From NCBI GenBank assembly GCA_964649195.1, contig CAZYPK010000227.1, forward strand, positions 1 through 6,188: a DNA stretch of 6,188 nt, read 5' to 3'. The notes beneath the pieces are model-generated. The model saw only the letters and a program-made list of their open reading frames with translations. It searched no databases and was not told where the DNA came from. The position numbers and the translations under genes were made by a program. Shown here piece by piece: positions 1-5,989 of the stretch (the first letter of the stretch is position 1; the number at the start of each line of letters is the position of its first letter). The stretch comes from JTS-RE9 sp964649195 (GTDB lineage: Bacteria > Planctomycetota > Phycisphaerae > Phycisphaerales > Phycisphaeraceae).

Positions 1-1
1 G

Positions 2-838
2 CATACAGCGACGGATTTGGCGCGAAGCAAAGCGATGGTGATGAAGGGGGAGGTGGAGAAGCGATCAGCGCAAGATCGCGTCACGGTCCCGGTCGGGCGA
101 ATATCGAGTGCGCCCAAGCCGCCGAGCAAAGCGTTGTTGCGCGGGGCGATCCTGCTCTACAGTTTTGAGAAGCCGACGTTGGCCGGCCCGGCCGACAGGC
201 TGACGATTCGCGATCTGAGCGAGAAGGCCTGTGACGGCGCGGTGAACGGGCCGGTTCCGGTCGAAGGCATTGCCGGCGGAGCGCTGTCGTTCGACGGAAA
301 GGACGACTTCATCACCATCCAGAACCTCGACAAAGCGATCACCGCCGATCTGCGAGCGATCACCGTCGTGGGCTGGATCAAGACAGAGCCGATCCATTCG
401 AAGAACTTCATATTCGACATAGGCTTTCATTCGCTGAGAAGCCTCACCTTCATGGTGGAGCGGGATCGGGTTCAGTTTCATCTGGTTCATGACTTTACGA
501 AGCGTCTCCTTGTGTCACCGGCGCAGGTCACTGCGGAGTGGCATCATGCGGCCTGCGTGTGGACGGGGGATGAGCGCGTGATTTTCCTGGACGGTCGCGC
601 TGTGGCGCGCGACCAGACGCCGCGCATGACGCTCAATCGTGAGACGATCCTGCTCACGGGCGGCAACGGCGGGCCGCCGCGCATCGGCTCGCAGGCCAAG
701 CCGTTCCTGCGCGAAGGACGGTACTTCAACGGGCTGCTGGACGAGTTCGCTGTTTTCTCCCGGACGCTTTCAGAGCAGGAGATCAAGGCCATCCACGAAG
801 CAGGCAAAGCCGGCATTCACTTCGGGCAGTACAAGTGA
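2..838 (+). CDS. LamG-domain (concanavalin A-like) protein, C-terminal part
   Basis: This frame is open to the left edge, so the gene very probably begins outside the window; the first possible in-window starts are TTG at 17 and ATG at 35 and 41, none with a convincing ribosome site. Numbering from the TTG, residues about 45-265 form one LamG/concanavalin A-like jelly-roll domain: an opening strand LLYSF (46-50), GGALSFDGKDDFITI (87-101), VVGWIK (117-122), WHHAACVW (175-182) followed by a short FLDGRAV turn, and the closing strand GLLDEFAVFSRTLSEQE (239-255). This is the usual LamG order, ending in a short tail. Such domains bind carbohydrate or protein and in planctomycete-like bacteria are often the C-terminal module of secreted or envelope proteins, sometimes behind FecR or kinase domains; no such N-terminal module is visible here. 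Residues 1-40 are a charged, proline-containing linker with no membrane segment. The gene ends 52 bp from the convergent CoaB-like gene, and I see no clear terminator between them. The ligand is unknown. Confidence 0.82.
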   Translation, partial: HTATDLARSKAMVMKGEVEKRSAQDRVTVPVGRISSAPKPPSKALLRGAILLYSFEKPTLAGPADRLTIRDLSEKACDGAVNGPVPVEGIAGGALSFDGKDDFITIQNLDKAITADLRAITVVGWIKTEPIHSKNFIFDIGFHSLRSLTFMVERDRVQFHLVHDFTKRLLVSPAQVTAEWHHAACVWTGDERVIFLDGRAVARDQTPRMTLNRETILLTGGNGGPPRIGSQAKPFLREGRYFNGLLDEFAVFSRTLSEQEIKAIHEAGKAGIHFGQYK

Positions 839-890
839 AGGGGCTTCACCCGAGCGGCGTCGCACCCCGCGCATCCTTTCCCGTCGCTGT

Positions 891-1604
891 TCATCCCGTC
901 GCCAGTTCCGCCAGCCGCCGGGCCAGTGCGGATCGGGCGACCCATTCATCCCCCGTTTCGCTGAGGATCAATGCGCCTGGTTTTTCCCCCTGCACCATCT
1001 CCAGCGAATTGGCGATCAGATGGTCCGCGCCGCTGGCCACCCGGCTGGCCTGGCCGATGCGGATCAGTTCCTCGCGGGTGACGCCGACTTCGAGTTTGAA
1101 CTTGAAGAGCAGGCCGCGATGGTTCCATCGGCCGCGAAACAGATCGACCAGCTTTTCCGTCCGCCGGCCGAGGACGGCGATTTCACGGTGGGTGCTTTTC
1201 ACCTTGCCTGCCTGGGCGTCGTGGACGCGCCAGATTTCCTCGCCGTTTTCGCCGGTCTTTCGTTCGATCACGCTGTAAGTCCGCACCGGCCGATAGTCGG
1301 CGACGGCGGCGGTCATGAACACCGCGCGATACGCCTGCCTGTTCATCATCGCATCGAGCGTGCCGCGCAGTGTCGCGTGGCTGTCGAAGCCGCCGGCGCG
1401 GATCGGGTGTTTCGTGTCAAGCCCCGCCTCGATCGCCGCCAGATGATGGCGGTTGCTGGTGAGCAGATCGATCTCGCCATGTTCGGACAATGCCAGCGCG
1501 ATGTCGAAGCCGGTGTTGCCGGTGAAGATGTTGCCCCAGTCGCGCACCGCATCGATCTTCTCGCGGGTGTTGCCGGCGGTGATGAGGAAGCGCGGTGGGT
1601 GCAT
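891..1604 (-). CDS. CoaB/DFP-like flavoprotein-domain protein (phosphopantothenate-cysteine ligase fold)
   Basis: A complete 237-residue protein resembling the stand-alone CoaB (DFP) domain, which in coenzyme A synthesis activates 4'-phosphopantothenate with a nucleotide and joins it to cysteine. Recognisable elements are the N-terminal nucleotide loop ITAGNTREKID (8-18, usually ITAGGTxExID), a glycine loop NIFTGNTG (25-32, in place of NRSSGKMG), TAAVADYRP (98-106), KVKS (134-137, at the place of the catalytic KIKK lysines) and GADHLIANSL (192-201, compare GADLIVAN). It departs from the family in several ways: the second glycine of the first loop is Asn, the Lys of GKMG is missing, about 20 extra residues lie between the AAVADYRP motif and KVKS, and the usual GFAAET segment reads FKFKLEVG. 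It lacks a CoaC decarboxylase domain. It may be a true CoaB of an unusual type or a paralogue with another substrate, so I give no symbol. The ATG has at best a weak GAG six bases upstream. It follows dtd on the same strand after 151 bp. Confidence 0.75.
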   Translation of the reverse strand: MHPPRFLITAGNTREKIDAVRDWGNIFTGNTGFDIALALSEHGEIDLLTSNRHHLAAIEAGLDTKHPIRAGGFDSHATLRGTLDAMMNRQAYRAVFMTAAVADYRPVRTYSVIERKTGENGEEIWRVHDAQAGKVKSTHREIAVLGRRTEKLVDLFRGRWNHRGLLFKFKLEVGVTREELIRIGQASRVASGADHLIANSLEMVQGEKPGALILSETGDEWVARSALARRLAELATG

Positions 1605-1622
1605 GGTTCACTCGATCAAGTC

Positions 1623-1744
1623 AATCAGCTTTCAGCTTTCAGCTATCAGCCTTCAGCTTTCAGCTTTCAGCCAGCGTCCTGCTCTGATGCCTTTTTGTCT
1701 TTACTGCCTTGAAGCTGAAAGCTGATAGCTGATGGCTGATGGCT
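1623..1744. repeat. Inverted pair of degenerate heptamer arrays (TTTCAGC)
   Basis: Seven contiguous 7-base units of consensus TTTCAGC run from 1623 to 1671 (AATCAGC, TTTCAGC twice, TATCAGC, CTTCAGC, TTTCAGC twice). After a 42 bp unique core, four units of the complement (GCTGAAA, GCTGATA, GCTGATG twice) run from 1714 to 1741. Positions 1640-1657 and 1714-1731 are complementary at 17 of 18 bases, and the odd pair becomes G-U in a minus-strand transcript. The element fills the spacer between dtd and the CoaB-like gene: one end is 11 bp past the dtd stop and the other is 18 bp before the next ATG. It could act as an RNA hairpin or be a small mobile repeat; which one cannot be told from a single copy. 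Confidence 0.85.
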
Positions 1745-1755
1745 CCAACCTCGCT

Positions 1756-2220
1756 TCAGCCCTTCCGTTCCAACACCTCGTTGCTGTCGAGCCAGATGGT
1801 CACCGGGCCATCGTTGTGGATCGTCACCTGCATCGAAGCGCCGAAGACACCGGTCGCCACCGGGCTGATGTTCATCGTCCGAAACGCCTCCGCAAACCGA
1901 TCGCACAGCGGTGATGCGTGTTCGGGCCGGCCGGCATCGGTGAAGCTTGGCCGGCGGCCTTTACGGGCGTCGGCGAAAAGGGTGAACTGCGAGACGATCA
2001 GCACGCCGCCGGCCACATCGATCAGCGAACGATTGAACTTGCCCTCATCATCATTGAAGATGCGCAGGTTGGCGATCTTTTCCGCCATGCGATCCACAAG
2101 GGCTTCATCATCATCGTGACCGATGCCGGTCAGGAGTACGAGGCCGGGACCGATCCGCCCGACAACCCGGTCATCGACCGTCACCGAACCGCTCGTGACA
2201 CGTTGAAGGAGAACTCGCAT
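1756..2220 (-). CDS. dtd: D-aminoacyl-tRNA deacylase
   Basis: A 154-residue protein, close to the usual 145-150 for bacterial DTD. The enzyme hydrolyses D-amino acids (and glycine wrongly attached to tRNA-Ala) from tRNA in the cytoplasm, as a homodimer whose chirality filter excludes L-aminoacyl-tRNA. The N-terminus MRVLLQRV is typical. The active-site motif SQFTL is at 77-81, followed by ADARKGRRPSF (83-93), and the cross-subunit Gly-cisPro motif NDGPVTIW is at 136-143 with Gly138-Pro139. All signature residues are intact. I chose the ATG at 2220 because family homology begins there. The frame stays open to 2316, but that extension only translates the CCCGAYA repeat spacer. No Shine-Dalgarno sequence precedes the ATG; the nearest bases are pyrimidine-rich. 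The regulator gene ends 64 bp upstream on the same strand, so co-transcription is plausible, although the function is general translation quality control rather than signalling. Confidence 0.96.
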   Translation of the reverse strand: MRVLLQRVTSGSVTVDDRVVGRIGPGLVLLTGIGHDDDEALVDRMAEKIANLRIFNDDEGKFNRSLIDVAGGVLIVSQFTLFADARKGRRPSFTDAGRPEHASPLCDRFAEAFRTMNISPVATGVFGASMQVTIHNDGPVTIWLDSNEVLERKG

Positions 2221-2232
2221 GGAAAAGAAAAA

Positions 2233-2281
2233 TCCGAAATCCGATATTGAAGCCCCGACACCCGACACCCGATACCCGATC
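2233..2281. repeat. Degenerate heptamer array (CCCGAYA) upstream of dtd
   Basis: Four contiguous 7-base units lie at 2254-2281 (CCCGACA twice, CCCGATA, CCCGATC), preceded by two related units TCCGAAA and TCCGATA at 2233-2246. They occupy nearly the whole 64 bp spacer between the regulator stop codon and the dtd start, beginning 12 bases before the dtd ATG. The unit differs completely from the TTTCAGC arrays, but length, degeneracy and position are similar. On the minus strand, the transcribed one, it is G-rich (TCGGGT repeats). I see no strong hairpin. Confidence 0.75.
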
Positions 2282-2284
2282 CCC

Positions 2285-2923
2285 TCACACCTCATACCCC
2301 GCCTTCTGATACTCATTGAGCCTGTAGTAAAGCGTCCTCACGCTGATGCCCAGTTCATCGGCGGTGGCGTTGCGGTTGCCTTCGTTGCGGCGCAGGGCGG
2401 CGAGGATGTGGTCGCGTTCGATCTCCGCCAGCGTGGCGGCGCCGCGCTCGGCGGCATCGGGCGGCGGGGTGAAGTCCGCCTTCTCATCCTCCAGATGTTG
2501 CAGCGCCGGCTTGACCCTGGCCGGCTCGCGGAAGCGGGCGCGGGCCCGCTCCAGGGCCGCTTCGAGATCGCCCAGCGGGCAAGGTTTTGAAAGAAAATCA
2601 GCGACGTTCAGGTGAATCGCCTTCTTCGCGGTTTCGAGGTCGCCGTAGCCGGTGAGGATGACGACCTGCGTCGCGGGCCATTTTTCGCGGACCTTTTCGA
2701 AGAACTCCAGACCGCTCATGCCGGGCAGATTCAGGTCCAGCACGATGATCTGATGCGGCTGCTGCTCCATGAGCCTCAGCCCTTCCTCGGCGGACCTGGC
2801 GCCGGCGCCGGTGAACCCCATGTCAGGCAGGGCGTGCAGCAGCATGTCGCGCAGGCGAGGCTCATCCTCGACGATCAGCACGTGAAAGTTTGCCTCATCG
2901 AACGGATTGGTGGAAGGTTCCAT
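2285..2923 (-). CDS. Response regulator, receiver plus Fis-type helix-turn-helix
   Basis: A 212-residue DNA-binding response regulator. The receiver domain covers about 13-130: acidic pocket VEDE (18-21), phospho-acceptor Asp63 in LDLNLPGMSG, Thr91 in ILTGYG and Lys113 in LSKP, so all switch residues are present. A proline-rich linker (about 133-160) leads to a Fis/NtrC-type helix-turn-helix at about 165-205 (EIERDHILAAL, then NRNATADELGISVRTLYYRL). There is no AAA+ sigma-54 ATPase between the two, so it resembles the RegA/PrrA/ActR layout rather than NtrC and probably acts without sigma-54. The frame is open further upstream to 3043, but that part translates the REP-like repeat; homology and a TACACT hexamer six bases upstream favour the ATG at 2923. 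The histidine kinase gene lies 248 bp upstream on the same strand and is the likely partner. Targets are unknown; the pathway-level role is not visible. Confidence 0.93.
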   Translation of the reverse strand: MEPSTNPFDEANFHVLIVEDEPRLRDMLLHALPDMGFTGAGARSAEEGLRLMEQQPHQIIVLDLNLPGMSGLEFFEKVREKWPATQVVILTGYGDLETAKKAIHLNVADFLSKPCPLGDLEAALERARARFREPARVKPALQHLEDEKADFTPPPDAAERGAATLAEIERDHILAALRRNEGNRNATADELGISVRTLYYRLNEYQKAGYEV

Positions 2924-2929
2924 GTTGAA

Positions 2930-2935
2930 AGTGTA
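2930..2935 (-). promoter_or_regulatory. Candidate -10 hexamer TACACT for a leaderless regulator transcript
   Basis: Read on the minus strand, TACACT ends exactly six bases before the regulator ATG, and no Shine-Dalgarno sequence is present. Transcription from it would start at or next to the A of ATG. It matches the TATAAT consensus at 4 of 6 bases and the TANNNT pattern. No convincing -35 hexamer is found 16-18 bp upstream. The call rests mainly on the same geometry at the kinase and mqnE. Confidence 0.4.
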
Positions 2936-2997
2936 GCGGGAATCATCGACACGACCACGCGAGGCGAATTCAACCTGCGGCGGGTTTGAGAAGTTTT

Positions 2998-3113
2998 GGG
3001 TGGCTGGGGCTGAGGCTCTGCGAAGCCCCGGCCAGGCGACCATCGACTTTCAGTTGCGCCACCTTGCTTCGTATGTCTGGGCCGGGGCTTCGCGGACTCA
3101 GCCCCAGCCACCC
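2998..3113. repeat. Pair of REP-like palindromes in inverted orientation (BIME-like)
   Basis: Two hairpin elements face each other across a 46 bp spacer. The left arm (2998-3033) folds with 3002-3011 pairing with 3024-3033 (nine pairs plus a G-T) round a 12-base loop. The right arm (3080-3113) folds with 3080-3089 pairing with 3100-3109 round a 10-base loop. The arms are inverted copies of each other: 17 bases identical on the outer side (GGGTGGCTGGGGCTGAG), then a difference of a few loop bases, then 14 identical (GCGAAGCCCCGGCC). Each begins with GTGG just outside or at the stem, compatible with the GTRG leader of REP sequences moved by TnpA-REP (RAYT) transposases. It lies in the 248 bp spacer between kinase and regulator and may affect read-through or mRNA decay. 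A weak further hairpin (3140-3148 with 3152-3160, 7 of 9 pairs, no T tract) lies close after the kinase stop. Confidence 0.85.
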
Positions 3114-3140
3114 GGAATCCCCCGGAATCCCCCCGAAATC
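3111..3140. repeat. Tandem 10-base repeat CCCGGAATCC
   Basis: CCCGGAATCC occurs at 3111-3120 and again, perfectly, at 3121-3130, with a degraded third copy CCCCGAAATC at 3131-3140. It directly abuts and slightly overlaps the outer end of the right REP-like arm, so it may belong to the same element. No function can be seen. Confidence 0.7.
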
Positions 3141-3171
3141 ATATCTTGCCGCAAAAGATGGGCACGTCTGT

Positions 3172-4659
3172 TCACCCCGCCGCCGGCAGTTCCACAATGA
3201 AGCGGCTGCCTTTGCCCGGTCCTTCGCTGGCGGCGCGGATGCGTCCGCCGTGCTGTTGGACGATGGCGTGGGTGATGGAGAGGCCCAGGCCGGTGCCGGC
3301 GTTTTCGGCTTCGTTGCCCACGCCGCGTTTCTCTGTGAAGAAGGGCTCGAAGATGTGGTCCAGCGTCAGATCGCTCATGCCCTTGCCGTTGTCCGCCACT
3401 TCAAGCACCACCATATGACCCTGATTCGAGGCGGAAATGGCGACGAACCCCCGCCGGGCATCGACCGCTTCCAAGGCGTTGATCACCAGGTTCAGCAGCA
3501 CCTGCTTCAACTCGTTCTCCCGGCCCGTCACGCACAGGTGGGCATCCGATTCGCCGGGCGCCGGGATGTTTTTTTCGATGCGCCGGCCTCGATAGCGAGG
3601 CAGGCCCTCCACGATTTCAGCGACATCGCGCACCACCTGGGGGATGGAGATGCGCTCGCGCTGTTCCGCTTCGCCGTTGATCGGGCCGCCGCGCACGAGG
3701 GAGAGAAGCTTCTGGATGATCTTCTTACATCGCATCGCCTCATCGCAGATGATTTCCAGCGATCGCACCGCGTGATCCTGTGCGCCTTCGCTTGCGGCCT
3801 TGAGTTTTCGCAGGGAGAGTTCGGCGTAGCCTGACATGATGCCCAGCGGGTTGTTGATTTCGTGGGCCACGCCGGCGGCGAGGAAGCCGACGCTCGCCAG
3901 CCGTTCGGATCGCACCAGTTCCTTGCTCTTGGCGGCGACCTTCGCTTCCAGATCGCGGTAGAGCTCGTCGAGTTCGCCGGCCATCTGATTGAATTCGTGC
4001 GCCAGGTCGGCAAACTCGCGGACCTCATCGGTGGAGAGCCGGTCGGTGAACCGGCCCTGGGTGATGGTCTTGACGCCCTGGCGAAGCCGCTGCAACGGGC
4101 GCAGCACGATGCGGTACTGCCAGACGGCGATGGCGAACGCGGCCAGCGTGATCAGCAGCGTGAGCGCCGAGACGAGAACGATCGTCGTCGCCCGTTTGGC
4201 GTCGGCGTTTTCCTGCGTTTGGGCGATGGTGGCGCTGGTCTGCGTGGCGAGCCTGGCCAGGTAGCCGATCACGCTGTTGATGACGCCGACCTGTTCATCG
4301 ACGGAAGGCGGGCGAATGTCGTAGTCATCAATCTCCAGTCGCTTCAGAAGATCGCGCAGGGCGGTGAGGCGGGCCGAGGCGGAGGGGTCATCCTCGGTGA
4401 GCAGGGCGAGCCTGATCGAGACATCCTGAAGATCACGAAAGACCCGTGGATCAGCCGGCTCGCCCCCTTCGAGCATGGCCCTGGCGCGCACGAGGTTCGG
4501 ACCGATGGCGTAAACGGAACGGAGCTTCTCGTACTCGGTCAGGGCCACATCGAGATCGCGGCCCAGACTGCTCACGCCCCAGATCGCCGTGATGCCGATC
4601 GCCAGCAGGCTCAGAACGAGCGCGGTGGTGGCGAGCAACATGCGGCGGGCAAGGGTCAT
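3172..4659 (-). CDS. Membrane sensor histidine kinase (HAMP-HisKA-HATPase)
   Basis: A 495-residue inner-membrane sensor kinase. A first membrane helix is at about 7-30, followed by a mostly helical extracytoplasmic region (about 31-157) with no recognised sensor family. A second helix spans about 158-180, and a HAMP linker follows at about 184-237 (RPLQRL, then the second HAMP helix EVREFADLAHEFNQMAGEL). The dimerisation domain has the phospho-acceptor His266 in GVAHEINNPLG, the NtrB/AtoS-like H-box type. The ATP-binding domain shows the N box (ENELKQVLLNLVINALEA), the G1 box ADNGKGM, the F box IFEPFFTEK and the G2 box GTGLGLSI, so it should be active. The ATG at 4659 was chosen because the membrane helix begins right after it and a TACAAT hexamer lies six bases upstream. 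The frame remains open as far as 5868, but that is antisense to mqnE. The response regulator follows after 248 bp on the same strand and is the probable phosphorylation target. The signal is unknown. Confidence 0.94.
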   Translation of the reverse strand: MTLARRMLLATTALVLSLLAIGITAIWGVSSLGRDLDVALTEYEKLRSVYAIGPNLVRARAMLEGGEPADPRVFRDLQDVSIRLALLTEDDPSASARLTALRDLLKRLEIDDYDIRPPSVDEQVGVINSVIGYLARLATQTSATIAQTQENADAKRATTIVLVSALTLLITLAAFAIAVWQYRIVLRPLQRLRQGVKTITQGRFTDRLSTDEVREFADLAHEFNQMAGELDELYRDLEAKVAAKSKELVRSERLASVGFLAAGVAHEINNPLGIMSGYAELSLRKLKAASEGAQDHAVRSLEIICDEAMRCKKIIQKLLSLVRGGPINGEAEQRERISIPQVVRDVAEIVEGLPRYRGRRIEKNIPAPGESDAHLCVTGRENELKQVLLNLVINALEAVDARRGFVAISASNQGHMVVLEVADNGKGMSDLTLDHIFEPFFTEKRGVGNEAENAGTGLGLSITHAIVQQHGGRIRAASEGPGKGSRFIVELPAAG

Positions 4660-4665
4660 GGGGGG

Positions 4666-4671
4666 ATTGTA
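4666..4671 (-). promoter_or_regulatory. Candidate -10 hexamer TACAAT for a leaderless kinase transcript
   Basis: Read on the minus strand, TACAAT (5 of 6 to TATAAT) is followed by six C residues and then the kinase ATG. This puts the expected transcription start at the start codon. There is no Shine-Dalgarno sequence. The -35 region would fall inside the GGAAAGCA octamer array and shows no good TTGACA match. Confidence 0.5.
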
Positions 4672-4677
4672 GGAGAT

Positions 4678-4718
4678 GGAAAAGCAGGAAAGCAGGAGAA
4701 CAGGAAAGCAGGAAATGG
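4678..4718. repeat. Degenerate octamer array (GGAAAGCA) upstream of the kinase
   Basis: Five consecutive units lie in the kinase-mqnE divergent spacer: GGAAAAGCA (9 bases), GGAAAGCA, GGAGAACA, GGAAAGCA and GGAAATGG. The array starts 18 bases before the kinase ATG and would overlap the -35 region of its candidate promoter. On the kinase coding strand it is pyrimidine-rich (TGCTTTCC). A separate short run of hexamers, TTCGCT, TTCGGT, TTCGCA at 4763-4780, lies on the mqnE side of the same spacer. Confidence 0.75.
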
Positions 4719-4774
4719 GAGATGATTGACGGTCATCGCTTGCGAGGCCCGAAGTTCGCTTTTTCGCTTTCGGT

Positions 4775-4803
4775 TTCGCACTTCCCTCTGCCGTCCTATC
4801 ATC
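4775..4803 (+). promoter_or_regulatory. Candidate mqnE promoter, leaderless geometry
   Basis: TTCGCA at 4775-4780 (4 of 6 to TTGACA) and TATCAT at 4798-4803 (5 of 6 to TATAAT) are separated by 17 bp, the optimal sigma-70 spacing. The -10 hexamer ends six bases before the mqnE ATG at 4810, so transcription would begin at or beside the start codon. The intervening CTCCCGC is not a Shine-Dalgarno sequence. No operator palindrome was found. Confidence 0.5.
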
Positions 4804-4809
4804 TCCCGC

Positions 4810-5946
4810 ATGGACCCTCTGCTCGAACCGATTGTCGCCAAGGTGCATGCCGGTGCGCGGCTTGATGCCGGCGACGGCCTGGCGATGTTGCGCACGCATG
4901 ACATCTGGACGCTGGGCGAACTGGCCGATCATGTGCGGCGGCAGAAGCATGGCGACTTCGCCTATCACAACGTCAACCGTCACATCAATTACACCAACCT
5001 GTGCGCCTTGTCGTGCAAGTTCTGCGCGTTCTATCGCAAGAAGGGCGATGATGGCGTGTATGAATACACCGTCGATCACATCGAGAAGATGGCGGCGGAT
5101 GCCGCGAAGGTCGGCGCCACCGAGATCCACATCGTCGGCGGGCTGCATCCTTACCTGCCGTTCTCGTATTACACCGACATGCTCCGCGCCATCGTTCGTG
5201 CCGCGCCGGGTGTTCACATCAAAGCCTTCACCGCCGTCGAGATTGTTCACCTGGCCCGCATCGACCGCAGGGCCAAGGATCTTCGCGGCGTGCTGAGCGA
5301 TCTGCAAGAGGCCGGCCTCGGGTCGCTGCCCGGCGGCGGCGCGGAGGTCTTCGACGACCGCGTTCACGATGAGGCCTTCAAAGGAAAGATCCGTTCCGAC
5401 AAATGGCTTGAGGTCCACAAGACCGCCCACGAACTTGGCCTGATGTCCAACGCCACGATTCTGTACGGTCACATCGAATCGCTGGAGGACCGCGTGCAGC
5501 ATTTCATGATGCTGCGTGAAGCGCAGGATGAAGCGATCGCCAATGGATATGCCGGCCGGTTTCAGACGGTGATTCCGCTGCCTTTCATTCCCGATGACTC
5601 GGAGCTTGAGCATCTGCACGGGCCGACGGCGATCGATGACCTTCGCATGCTCGCGGTCAGCCGGCTGATGCTGGACAACTTCGCGCATGTGAAGGCGTTC
5701 TGGATCATGCAGACGCTGCCGTTCAGCCAGGCGTCGCTTCACTTTGGCGTTGATGACATGGATGGCACCGTGGTGTGGTACGACATCACCAAGGTCGGCG
5801 GCGCCGACACGCACCAGGAAACAACCGCCCGGTCGCTGCGGCAATCGATCATGCAGGCCGGCTTCCAACCCATCGAACGCGACACGCTCTACCGCCAGGT
5901 CGAACGCAGCGGGGCGATGTGGCAGACGGTGGAGGAGAGGGGATAG
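4810..5946 (+). CDS. mqnE: Aminofutalosine synthase, radical SAM enzyme of menaquinone synthesis
   Basis: A 378-residue cytoplasmic radical SAM enzyme, about the normal length for MqnE. It adds the adenosyl radical from S-adenosylmethionine to 3-[(1-carboxyvinyl)oxy]benzoate to give 6-amino-6-deoxyfutalosine in the futalosine route to menaquinone. The [4Fe-4S] cysteines are Cys65, Cys69 and Cys72 in the motif CALSCKFC (CX3CX2C), preceded by NRHINYTN. Features that favour MqnE over its relative MqnC are HIVGGLHPYLPFSYY (107-121), HIKAFTAVEI (136-145), SLPGGGAEVFDD (172-183), NATILYGHIESLEDRVQH (214-231) and REAQDE (236-241). The ATG at 4810 is preferred to an in-frame ATG at 4726, because the latter only adds a low-complexity arginine-rich stretch and a promoter-like hexamer sits six bases before 4810. 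No other mqn gene is in the window, so the pathway must be scattered or lie outside. It is divergent from the sensor kinase. Confidence 0.96.
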   Translation: MDPLLEPIVAKVHAGARLDAGDGLAMLRTHDIWTLGELADHVRRQKHGDFAYHNVNRHINYTNLCALSCKFCAFYRKKGDDGVYEYTVDHIEKMAADAAKVGATEIHIVGGLHPYLPFSYYTDMLRAIVRAAPGVHIKAFTAVEIVHLARIDRRAKDLRGVLSDLQEAGLGSLPGGGAEVFDDRVHDEAFKGKIRSDKWLEVHKTAHELGLMSNATILYGHIESLEDRVQHFMMLREAQDEAIANGYAGRFQTVIPLPFIPDDSELEHLHGPTAIDDLRMLAVSRLMLDNFAHVKAFWIMQTLPFSQASLHFGVDDMDGTVVWYDITKVGGADTHQETTARSLRQSIMQAGFQPIERDTLYRQVERSGAMWQTVEERG

Positions 5947-5989
5947 ATTCCGCCCCTGTCACTTCTGCGCACGGCACATGGAAGCAAAG

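Noticed and set aside
839..890. A bidirectional terminator between the convergent LamG and CoaB-like genes.
   Set aside because: No stable stem with a T tract could be found on either strand.
639..1712. A 357-residue plus-strand frame running from inside the LamG gene across the CoaB-like gene.
   Set aside because: It overlaps two genes with clear homology, is rich in arginine and serine, and its tail translates the heptamer array.
1623..1744. The repeat arrays were considered as a CRISPR array.
   Set aside because: Units are 7-8 bases, contiguous and degenerate; there are no spacers of constant length and no cas gene.
2221..2316. An upstream extension of dtd to 2316, adding 32 residues.
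   Set aside because: It only translates the CCCGAYA repeat spacer and overlaps the regulator gene; DTD homology starts at MRVLLQRV.
3862..4725. A 287-residue plus-strand reading frame opposite the kinase.
   Set aside because: Its composition is that of a GC-rich shadow of the kinase gene; no domain or ribosome site is recognisable.
4660..5868. An open frame continues upstream of the kinase across the whole antisense of most of mqnE, giving a potential 898-residue protein.
   Set aside because: The extension is composition-driven antisense of a well-recognised gene, has no domain, and the kinase membrane helix starts naturally at the ATG at 4659.
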